Below are positions 1-4,428 of a DNA stretch of 5,150 nt, piece by piece (within the stretch, counting starts at the first letter, position 1; each line of letters starts with the position of its first letter). The DNA lies in NCBI GenBank assembly GCA_964485695.1, contig CAZAKZ010000260.1:1-5150 (forward strand), written 5' to 3'. A program made the translations under genes and the position numbers. This DNA is from CAZAKZ01 sp964485695 (lineage in GTDB: Bacteria; Planctomycetota; JAFGQW01). Below the pieces are notes generated by a model. The model was not told where the DNA came from, made no database searches, and saw only the letters and a program-made list of their open reading frames with translations.

Positions 1-1
1 C

Positions 2-382
2 CTACGAGATGGGCAACACGTGGACCGACAGTGGCTGGTGGATTACCTGTGGTATCGGTTGCACCAAAGCAGACAATTCCTCATCGCTGGGGTTGCCGGA
101 TCGGGAAAGTCCGCGCTCGTGAAGGAGCTCCTGGGGACCCATGCCACCGAACACCTGTGCATCGGTCTCCTGATGGCGCAGCTTATCCGGCGAGAGAAAG
201 AGGGGAAGGGACGTGCGGGCGACTACCTTCACGCCGATGCTCATCGCGTAGGCTCCTGTCTAGGCGTTCCCTCGGTGTCACGAGAATCATTGCTGGAAGC
301 ACTCAACTTCTACAGTTTCCTGTCAGAGGCAGAAAGGCAGGAATGGGGTGCCGAGGTCATGACCGAACCGTTCATGCTCTAG
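2..382 (+). CDS. P-loop NTPase, C-terminal fragment (5' end outside window, probably truncated)
   Basis: The frame is open from the left edge, so the gene probably begins upstream. The first in-window start, a GTG at 20, has no convincing Shine-Dalgarno site. A clear Walker A motif, GVAGSGKS, lies at about 89-112, preceded by a hydrophobic strand (QFLIA), as in a nucleotide-binding core. The roughly 90 residues after it show no hydrophobic strand ending in D/E that could be Walker B, nor any sensor or arginine-finger motif. They are mostly charged helix (for example LIRREKEGKG). Most P-loop ATPases or helicases need about 150-200 residues after Walker A, so the protein looks cut short, or it is an unusual small NTPase. 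Its TAG stop lies 1 bp from the stop of the convergent gene, which fits truncation by insertion or rearrangement. The ATP/GTP-binding role is well supported. The family and process are not recognised. Confidence 0.6.
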   Translation, partial: LRDGQHVDRQWLVDYLWYRLHQSRQFLIAGVAGSGKSALVKELLGTHATEHLCIGLLMAQLIRREKEGKGRAGDYLHADAHRVGSCLGVPSVSRESLLEALNFYSFLSEAERQEWGAEVMTEPFML

Positions 383-383
383 G

Positions 384-974
384 TCACGCTTTGGTGCAGT
401 AGAAGAAGGCCACATCCCTGGCAATCGCAGGGGCGCGTGCGAGCTTCACCATTCCCTCGGGAAGCGCCAGAGCTGCCTCAAATTGTTCCCGCTTCGGCTC
501 TATCCACGGGCTTCCGTCACGGTTGGTCTGGTGCTGATAGAAGACAAGCAGATCACCGGGGCGCAGTGCGCACCATATGGCCCTCAATTCGGACTCCAAG
601 ACGTGTGTTTTGTTTGCCTTCTTCGGCGCAAGGCCAGTATCTGGATCGAGAAACACAATGGATGGCTGAGCTGGTGCGGCTTCAATGGCTTCGAGCACGT
701 GTTCAAGGTATTTCTCACGGTCGGTGAACGGCTCGGTGATGATTCTGATAGGACAGTGAGTTTCCAGTGATGCCACGTTGGTGATGCTCCGAAAATGCTG
801 AATAGCGCTCGCAGGGATGGGGTGATCTTCGCCGTCGAGGACAACGGAGCCCCACTCGCTCTGACTCCAGTAAGCTACCTGCAGTATCTCCCCCGCTTCA
901 ATCTGATCTGCAAGATGGACGAGGATGCTCCACTTCACCAAATCCCGCTTATCCCCGTACCACTCATCTTTCAT
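384..974 (-). CDS. uncharacterised 196-aa protein with FLDPDTG motif
   Basis: The chosen start is the ATG at 972-974 (protein begins MKDEWYGDKRDLVKW) because GGAGAG lies 6 nt upstream of it. An earlier in-frame ATG at 1019 adds 15 residues that look unlike the rest and has no comparable ribosome site. Visible motifs are an N-terminal WYGDKRDLVKW block (residues 5-15), a strand ILQVAYW (30-36), a strand and turn IVFLDPDTGLAP (106-117), a helix ESELRAIW (127-134), and a strand LLVFYQHQ (142-149). There is no signal peptide or membrane segment. The alternating strand-helix pattern, with an acidic D-P-D turn after a hydrophobic strand, recalls Rossmann-like methyltransferases such as the RlmJ type, where a DPPY-like motif sits in that place. 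The canonical glycine-rich SAM loop is not evident, so this is only an analogy. I recall similar hypothetical proteins in scattered bacteria, which would suit accessory cargo. No function can be assigned. Confidence 0.8.
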   Translation of the reverse strand: MKDEWYGDKRDLVKWSILVHLADQIEAGEILQVAYWSQSEWGSVVLDGEDHPIPASAIQHFRSITNVASLETHCPIRIITEPFTDREKYLEHVLEAIEAAPAQPSIVFLDPDTGLAPKKANKTHVLESELRAIWCALRPGDLLVFYQHQTNRDGSPWIEPKREQFEAALALPEGMVKLARAPAIARDVAFFYCTKA

Positions 975-980
975 CGCATG

Positions 981-986
981 CTCTCC
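981..986 (-). promoter_or_regulatory. ribosome binding site fixing the start of the minus-strand gene
   Basis: On the minus strand this reads GGAGAG, with a 6-nt spacer to the ATG at 974. It favours the shorter 196-residue product over the 211-residue reading frame that begins at 1019. Confidence 0.65.
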
Positions 987-1044
987 ATTGGTGACGCGCC
1001 CAAATATGGCGATGACCAAGTCCAGAATATGCCGTGAAAGGTCT

Positions 1045-1103
1045 CAAATCGACCCAAATCGGCCTAAAATGGCGCAGAACGGGTAAATTCGGGGCTGAAA
1101 TCG
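1045..1103 (+). repeat. phased AAATCG-type direct repeats (probable operator or curved DNA)
   Basis: CAAATCG occurs at 1045-1051 and 1055-1061, exactly 10 bp apart. A third, degenerate unit (TAAAATGG) follows at 1065-1072, keeping the 10-bp phase. Two related units lie further on: TAAATTCG at 1084-1091 and GAAATCG at 1097-1103, the last just upstream of the TATAAT box. The first two are near-identical 10-mers on the other strand (GGCCGATTTG and GGTCGATTTG). One-turn spacing places every unit on the same DNA face. That is typical of cooperative binding of a small dimeric repressor and also of A-tract bending. The repeats lie between two divergent genes and cover the promoter region of the downstream operon. 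The repeats are seen directly. Their role as an operator is inference. Confidence 0.55.
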
Positions 1104-1105
1104 CG

Positions 1106-1111
1106 TATAAT
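1106..1111 (+). promoter_or_regulatory. sigma70-type -10 box (TATAAT) of the 1190 operon
   Basis: This is a perfect TATAAT hexamer in an otherwise GC-rich region, on the same strand as the gene cluster that starts at 1190. Transcription would begin near 1117-1119, giving a leader of about 70 nt. The matching -35 region (about 1083-1089, TAAATT) is poor, which would fit a promoter that relies on an activator or on curved upstream DNA. The repeat units at 1084-1091 and 1097-1103 lie within the promoter, so a protein binding them could block or help polymerase. Confidence 0.5.
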
Positions 1112-1119
1112 AGTGGGTA

Positions 1120-1156
1120 GGGAACTTACATCCCGCACACCCGCTTGAGGGTGTGC
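1120..1156 (+). promoter_or_regulatory. structured 5' leader with a perfect 8-bp hairpin
   Basis: GCACACCC (1135-1142) pairs perfectly with GGGTGTGC (1149-1156) across a 6-nt loop, GCTTGA. Directly upstream, GGGA (1120-1123) can pair with TCCC (1131-1134) around a 7-nt loop, so two adjacent hairpins may stack. No T-run follows, so this is not a standard intrinsic terminator. It would sit in the transcribed leader if the TATAAT at 1106 is used, about 20 nt before the Shine-Dalgarno site. A short palindrome, CCGTACGG (1171-1178), overlaps that site. Possible roles are mRNA stability, translational control or a protein-binding site. Confidence 0.5.
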
Positions 1157-1189
1157 TGAATCCACTTAACCCGTACGGAGGACACCGCT

Positions 1190-1390
1190 ATGCCCCGAGA
1201 ACCGACTTCCAAATATTTCTGGCCGTCCAGCGGTCTGACAGAAATAGAAATGACACTCCTTTACCGCGCTCGTGAGCTGTCGCCCACGCGACAACCCATC
1301 ACAAAACTAATTGCAGCAGCCGTGCGGGAAGCCTACGGGCACATGGCCGATGCCCCAACTCAAACAGATCAACTCAAGGAGGCCGCATGA
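1190..1390 (+). CDS. small putative ribbon-helix-helix-like DNA-binding protein (66 aa)
   Basis: The ATG at 1190 has GGAGG (1177-1181) 8 nt upstream. It is the first gene after the promoter and repeat region. Residues 17-30 (TEIEMTLLYRAREL) and 36-49 (PITKLIAAAVREAY) look like two helices joined by a short turn. The second resembles the 'SELIREAL' helix of CopG/Arc-type ribbon-helix-helix proteins. The N-terminal stretch (residues 7-14, SKYFWPSS) is not a convincing RHH beta strand, so the assignment is weak. The charged C-terminal tail may be flexible. The stop overlaps the next start as ATGA (1387-1390), implying translational coupling. First position in the operon, next to phased repeats, would suit an autoregulator. 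The protein-coding call is sound, the DNA-binding role is inference, and no named family is recognised. Confidence 0.65.
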   Translation: MPREPTSKYFWPSSGLTEIEMTLLYRARELSPTRQPITKLIAAAVREAYGHMADAPTQTDQLKEAA

Positions 1391-1641
1391 CGAACCGTTA
1401 CATAGCTTACCTGGCTCTGCCCCTGATAGCTGCAGGTTGCGTGCCCGACGAAGTCCACCGGCAAGACCAAGCGCGCATATCTGAGCTACTGGGAAGAATC
1501 TCGGAACTACAGAACGAGGTGGCAGCCGTCCTGGCGACACAACGTGTGTTGGAGATCGCCGTCATTGTGAACGGACTGCTGGTTGCGGTCTGTCTGGCAA
1601 CACTCTGGCTACGAACACGGAGGAGAAAGCATGCAGATTGA
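1387..1641 (+). CDS. small membrane protein with possible lipobox, coiled coil and C-terminal TM segment (84 aa)
   Basis: The start at 1387 has AAGGAGG at 1376-1382, a tight 4-nt spacer, and shares ATGA with the upstream stop. The architecture reads clearly. A short hydrophobic N-terminus (residues 5-17) ends in AAG-Cys18, a possible but imperfect lipobox, since position -3 is Ala rather than Leu/Val/Ile. Residues 31-55 follow a regular a/d heptad pattern (I31, L34, I38, L41, V45, V48, Q52, L55), predicting a parallel coiled coil. Residues 55-75 form one transmembrane segment, followed by RTRRRKH, a strong positive-inside signal. If Cys18 is lipidated, both ends are membrane-anchored, as in unimolecular phage spanins, but the roughly 35-residue middle is too short to cross a normal periplasm. 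Without lipidation it is a small oligomeric membrane protein. The function is unknown. Confidence 0.7.
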   Translation: MTNRYIAYLALPLIAAGCVPDEVHRQDQARISELLGRISELQNEVAAVLATQRVLEIAVIVNGLLVAVCLATLWLRTRRRKHAD

Positions 1642-1909
1642 TCAACGCAGAGCGAGACTTGTCGCGCTGTGGCTGGCAGCCCTTGGCGGCGGGGCTCTGG
1701 GCTTTCTGATAGGTCGCGGTACGGTCTCGCACTCTGGGGCCCTCGCTGAGCTATCAAGTGCTTTGGCCGCACAACATCGGATGAGCTCTGCCGCCCCGGT
1801 GATCGCCGCCGGAATTACCGCCGCCAGCGCAATCATCGGGTCCAGCCTTTCGTGCTGCTCGGTGTGGTGGGTCATCCACAGGACGGCGCAAAGGGAGGAG
1901 TCACGATGA
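1631..1909 (+). CDS. small protein with two predicted transmembrane segments (92 aa)
   Basis: The start is taken at ATG 1631, preceded by AGGAGA (1621-1626). An in-frame ATG at 1583 would add 16 polar residues and overlap deeper into the upstream gene. The gene overlaps the previous one by 11 bp. Residues 1-9 are basic (QRRAR), followed by membrane segment 1 (about 10-28) with a glycine-rich face (GGGALGFLIG), a small loop (29-54), and membrane segment 2 (about 55-82) containing a CC pair (75-76). A charged tail follows (RTAQREESR). Basic residues at both ends predict an N-in, C-in hairpin. This size and topology occur in holins, toxin-type membrane peptides and accessory subunits, and the sequence does not choose between them. 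The stop is shared with the next start as ATGA (1906-1909). Confidence 0.68.
   Translation: MQIDQRRARLVALWLAALGGGALGFLIGRGTVSHSGALAELSSALAAQHRMSSAAPVIAAGITAASAIIGSSLSCCSVWWVIHRTAQREESR
1891..1900 (+). promoter_or_regulatory. strong ribosome binding site for the 81-aa membrane protein
   Basis: AAGGGAGGAG lies 5 nt before the ATG at 1906. It lies inside the end of the preceding gene and fixes the start at 1906 instead of the in-frame ATG at 1852. Confidence 0.65.
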
Positions 1910-2151
1910 AGCTGGAACGTTGGCGGTGGAACTCGCTCTGGGCAACAATTCGCACACACGCAGTTCCGATCACGGTGTCCGTTACGTTGTCGGTCGCCAT
2001 ATGCCGTCTGAGCATAGTGATCATCCTTGCTCTCCTCGGCATCGCGGTGGCGCTGTTGATATGGACTGGCGGCTGGAAAATCGAAATTAGGCGGAACGAT
2101 CAGGATCAGTATTCAAATGAAAAGGAGTCACACCATGAATATCACGCTTGA
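1906..2151 (+). CDS. small hydrophobic membrane protein (81 aa)
   Basis: The ATG at 1906 is coupled to the upstream stop (ATGA) and has a very strong ribosome site. The N-terminus is basic and tryptophan-rich (residues 1-16, with W6, W8 and W12). It is followed by a long hydrophobic region of about 35 residues (19-53) interrupted by Arg34, so it is either one long membrane segment at 35-53 or two short ones. The tail (58-81, starting KIEIRR) is hydrophilic, with a charged, His-rich end. The last 17 bp overlap the start of the sliding-clamp gene, so translation of this small protein probably feeds the clamp ribosome site. No family is recognised. Together with the two preceding genes it forms a cassette of three consecutive small membrane proteins, an unexpected neighbour for a DNA replication gene. 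Confidence 0.65.
   Translation: MKLERWRWNSLWATIRTHAVPITVSVTLSVAICRLSIVIILALLGIAVALLIWTGGWKIEIRRNDQDQYSNEKESHHEYHA
2121..2127 (+). promoter_or_regulatory. ribosome binding site of the sliding-clamp gene
   Basis: AAAGGAG lies 7 nt upstream of the ATG at 2135. It shows that the clamp begins MNITLER, as beta clamps normally do, and not at the in-frame ATG at 2117, which would sit upstream of this site. Confidence 0.75.
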
Positions 2152-3586
2152 GCGCGGAGCCCTGAAGCAAGCAATGCAGGGAATATCGAAAGTCGGAGGC
2201 AAGGCTACCATACCCGTCCTGGGGTGCGCTCGGTTTGAGGCCACTCCGAAAGGTGTTGTCGCTCAGGCGACAAATCTCGACGAAGTGATCGAGTACCGGT
2301 TTGACTGTGCGACTGTCACTGGTGAAGGCGCATGCATCATCCCGCTGACGACGTTGAAGGATCTGGCAAAGGGCAGCAAGGGCGAGTGTGTCGATATCGA
2401 CGCAGACGATCCGCTGAATATCTCAGTCGTCAATCACGTTGGCGGACATGCTGTGCGGCGTGCCGTGCCAGGGATCGAGTTGGACGAGTGGCCAGCAATG
2501 TCAACGGATGTAGAGACAAAGCCAGCCGCTGGCTTCCTTGAGACTTATCGTCGACTGATTCCGTTCAGCAGCAAAGATGACACTCGGTATACGATTTGCA
2601 GCGTGTATGTCGAGGTCGGCAAGGGAGAGTCACCGATCACAATGATCGCAACAGATGGGCGGCGGCTTTCGACGTGGAATAGCATGTCGCTCCCTATCAA
2701 ACAGTCCGTTGTCTTACCGGTGACGAAGTTTCTGAGTTGGAACAGGCTGCCGGATGATGCTGAGATAGGAGCACGTGCAGACACCGATGCAACATGGTTT
2801 GGAGTGCAGGCGGGGTCATTCACTTATAGCGTCAAGGCCATCGACGGTGTTTACCCAAACTACCGGCAGGTAATCCCCGCAGAGCCGGGCGAACATCTAA
2901 TCTGGTTTACGGACGAAGATGTCGATCTGCTTCGGCAGGTACTCTCAACCCTTCCGGGTGGTGATGACATCACGCTCGTTGGGCAGGATGGAAAGATGAC
3001 GCTGTATGGTCGCGGCCCGGACGAAACACAGTGGGCCACGGTCACCCTTGAAAGCACTACGTACTCAGGTGATCGCGCCTTCTTCGGAGTAAACCGCTGG
3101 TACCTGCTCGACGCCCTCGATGCAGGGTTTCGTGAGTTCGCCATCACAGACGAGCTGTCGCCGCTACTGTCACGAGACACGAACGGCGGCACGCACGTCC
3201 TTATGCCTTTGAGGGTGGAGGACCCGGAAGGCAAGCAGGATCATACGGGTGATGCCGCTGTAAGCTCTGATGATCCTACAGATGAAAAATCCCCTGATGT
3301 AGCGTCGGTTGAGACGAGCAGCGGCGTCGAACCGGAACCTGACAAACCCAAGAAACGGAGAAACAAGAAGATGACGAAACCGATCGAGCAGAAGAATGAT
3401 GTCGCGGCACTGGATCGAGTGCTGGTTGCGTGCGATGTGGCAAAGGCAAAGGTCCGTGAAGCATCGCAGTCGCTGACGGAACTCGGTTCCGCTATCCGGG
3501 ATGCGGCGCGTGAGCAGAAGACGCAGTCGAAGGAGGTCGAATCGGCGCGGGCCGCGCTGGCAAAGCTCCAGGCGATTAGCCTGTAG
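2135..3586 (+). CDS. dnaN: DNA polymerase III beta sliding clamp (DnaN family) with C-terminal extension
   Basis: This protein forms the dimeric ring that holds DNA polymerase and repair enzymes on DNA. At 483 residues it exceeds the usual 365-380. Three clamp domains are visible. Domain 1 begins MNITLERGALKQAMQGISKV and includes IPVL and TNLDEVIEYRF. Domain 2 holds ATDGRRL (172-178) and ends at GVYPNYRQVIP (238-248). Domain 3 holds FFGVNRWYLLDAL and closes with VLMPLRV (355-361), equivalent to the VVMPMRL end of the E. coli protein. The residues lining the client-peptide pocket are largely kept (T173, G175, L178, M357, P358, R360), though the usual His is Arg176. Beyond residue 362 lie an acidic Ser/Thr linker, a basic KPKKRRNKK patch (404-412) and an Ala/Glu/Lys-rich helical tail (about 424-483). 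Probably a mobile-element copy rather than the housekeeping dnaN, as no dnaA, recF or gyrB neighbours are seen. Confidence 0.95.
   Translation: MNITLERGALKQAMQGISKVGGKATIPVLGCARFEATPKGVVAQATNLDEVIEYRFDCATVTGEGACIIPLTTLKDLAKGSKGECVDIDADDPLNISVVNHVGGHAVRRAVPGIELDEWPAMSTDVETKPAAGFLETYRRLIPFSSKDDTRYTICSVYVEVGKGESPITMIATDGRRLSTWNSMSLPIKQSVVLPVTKFLSWNRLPDDAEIGARADTDATWFGVQAGSFTYSVKAIDGVYPNYRQVIPAEPGEHLIWFTDEDVDLLRQVLSTLPGGDDITLVGQDGKMTLYGRGPDETQWATVTLESTTYSGDRAFFGVNRWYLLDALDAGFREFAITDELSPLLSRDTNGGTHVLMPLRVEDPEGKQDHTGDAAVSSDDPTDEKSPDVASVETSSGVEPEPDKPKKRRNKKMTKPIEQKNDVAALDRVLVACDVAKAKVREASQSLTELGSAIRDAAREQKTQSKEVESARAALAKLQAISL
3357..3373 (+). promoter_or_regulatory. possible internal translation start within the clamp gene
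   Basis: GGAG at 3357-3360 precedes an in-frame ATG at 3371 (Met413) by 10 nt within a purine-rich run. Initiation here would yield a separate 71-residue protein consisting only of the helical tail. The spacing is longer than ideal. The purine-rich DNA that could act as a ribosome site is also what encodes the basic KKRRNKK patch, so the signal may be a by-product of that patch. Confidence 0.3.
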
Positions 3587-3645
3587 CGGGTCCAGCGAGC
3601 GTCATATTGGCGTTCAATCGGCCCGAGAATCGACGGGAAGGGTAT

Positions 3646-3678
3646 CGCCGCTGTCTCGCTATGAGGCAGCGGCGTTTT
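3646..3678 (+). terminator. intrinsic terminator/attenuator after the clamp gene
   Basis: A 12-bp stem pairs 3646-3657 (CGCCGCTGTCTC) with 3663-3674 (GAGGCAGCGGCG) across a 5-nt loop (GCTAT). There is one G-T wobble and every other pair is Watson-Crick. TTTT follows at 3675-3678. The stem is strong but the T-run is short, so read-through is likely. It lies 60 nt after the clamp stop and 34 nt before the next gene, so it may cap the clamp transcript while passing a reduced amount of message to the nuclease genes. Confidence 0.75.
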
Positions 3679-3711
3679 GCGTAAACGAAGGTTATATTGA
3701 GGAGGAATAGG

Positions 3712-3945
3712 ATGGGCATTTACGAAGTGCTCCTGGGGGTAGATCGGGCGGCTAGAGATACCGGGCGCAAATTGGCGCTCCAGGTACGAGAGCGAGATCC
3801 GCTGTCGGCAGCAATCCGTGCCGAGGAGCTGGCTGACGCCACCCTCAGCAACCCAGTCGAATATACCCACGCCATGCGCGTGCGGCCAATCATGGAAACC
3901 GTGCCAGCACCGGCGGCAACGATGCCGTTGGCCTTGGCAGCATAG
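3712..3945 (+). CDS. small uncharacterised alpha/beta protein (77 aa)
   Basis: The start at 3712 has GGAGG (3701-3705) with a 6-nt spacer. The in-frame ATG at 3697 lies upstream of that site and is rejected. The pattern suggests a small beta-beta-alpha-beta fold: strand YEVLLGVD (4-11), strand KLALQVRE (20-27), helix DPLSAAIRAEELADATL (29-45), strand THAMRVRPI (52-60). The tail (62-77) is rich in Pro and Ala and probably disordered. There are no cysteines, signal peptide or membrane segment. The DPLSAAIRAEELAD block looks like the most conserved part of a small family I have seen near phage- or plasmid-type replication genes, but I cannot name it. It is separated by 12 bp from the next gene and is probably co-transcribed with it. 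The function is unknown. Confidence 0.65.
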   Translation: MGIYEVLLGVDRAARDTGRKLALQVRERDPLSAAIRAEELADATLSNPVEYTHAMRVRPIMETVPAPAATMPLALAA

Positions 3946-3957
3946 AGAGGAGACATC

Positions 3958-4398
3958 ATGGCACTGATAGCTGACATTTCATTCTCAAAAAAGATACCCG
4001 TGGCAGGTGAGCAGTTCTCTTCGCAGGGATACTCGCTAACCCTGCGAACCGAGATCGCGGAGACGGCCCCGGCCGCCATCCAAACCCGGCTTCATGAGAC
4101 CTTCGAGTTGGTTAAGTCCCAGGTCGAGCATGAGTTGGCAAACGGAAGCCGCAAGCAGACCGGCCCGTCTGATCCTGGGTCAAACACCATTGACATGCCG
4201 ACGCCTCGCAACAACGGCCAAGCTTCTACGAAGCAGGTCAAATACTTGGTCGACATTCTAGGCCAGCAAGGAATCGCCATTTCGGCATTCAATGCTGAGA
4301 TCGCCCAGCGGTTTGGGGTCGGCGGGGTCTATGAGCTTTCCAAGGCTCAGGCAAGCAAGTGTATCGACGAACTCTCAGCAAGGAAGAAAGCGGCGTAA
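3958..4398 (+). CDS. two-domain accessory protein with C-terminal KQ-type helical domain (146 aa)
   Basis: The ATG at 3958 has GGAG at 3949-3952, 5 nt upstream. The N-terminal part (about 4-61) has two strands (IADISFSKKIPV, GYSLTLRTEI) and a long helix (RLHETFELVKSQVEHELA). This layout is seen in small phage and plasmid proteins of unknown role. A flexible linker rich in Ser, Gly, Asn and Pro (62-88) follows. The C-terminal domain (89-142) reads ASTKQVKYLVDIL, then a short helix, FGVGGVYELSKAQAS, and CIDELSARKK. The 'A-S-x-K-Q-x-x-x-L' opening with an 'L-S-x-x-x-A-S-x-x-I-x-x-L' close is a recurring small helical module appended to single-strand annealing and other DNA-handling proteins of mobile elements. 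Placement directly before a RecB-like nuclease supports a recombination or repair role. This is inference from pattern memory and context. Confidence 0.7.
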   Translation: MALIADISFSKKIPVAGEQFSSQGYSLTLRTEIAETAPAAIQTRLHETFELVKSQVEHELANGSRKQTGPSDPGSNTIDMPTPRNNGQASTKQVKYLVDILGQQGIAISAFNAEIAQRFGVGGVYELSKAQASKCIDELSARKKAA

Positions 4399-4412
4399 GT
4401 ATGTCGCACAGG

Positions 4413-4423
4413 AAAGGGGGTGA
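4413..4423 (+). promoter_or_regulatory. extended ribosome binding site of the nuclease gene
   Basis: AAAGGGGGTGA nearly matches the full anti-Shine-Dalgarno complement (AAGGAGGTGA), with one G for A change. It ends 5 nt before the ATG at 4429. The unusual length of the match suggests high translation of the nuclease and makes 4429 the start rather than the out-of-frame ATG at 4401. Confidence 0.65.
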
Positions 4424-4428
4424 TTCAT

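Noticed and set aside
2860..3234. Long minus-strand open frame (124 aa) within the clamp gene
   Set aside because: It lies opposite a clearly recognisable DnaN domain 3, has low-complexity Ser/Pro/Arg composition and is best read as a shadow.
3569..3583. C-terminal QAISL of the clamp as a self-binding clamp motif
   Set aside because: It lacks the Leu at positions 2 and 4 of the QL(S/D)LF consensus. Only Gln and the last Leu fit.
3693..3698. TATATT as a -10 box for the genes after the terminator
   Set aside because: A start about 7 nt downstream would fall in the ribosome site at 3701-3705, and no -35 box lies at the right distance.
3241..3870. Minus-strand open frame of 209 aa across the clamp tail, terminator and next gene
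   Set aside because: It runs through the strong hairpin and two plus-strand genes with good ribosome sites, and its product is Ser/Arg-rich with no recognisable domain.
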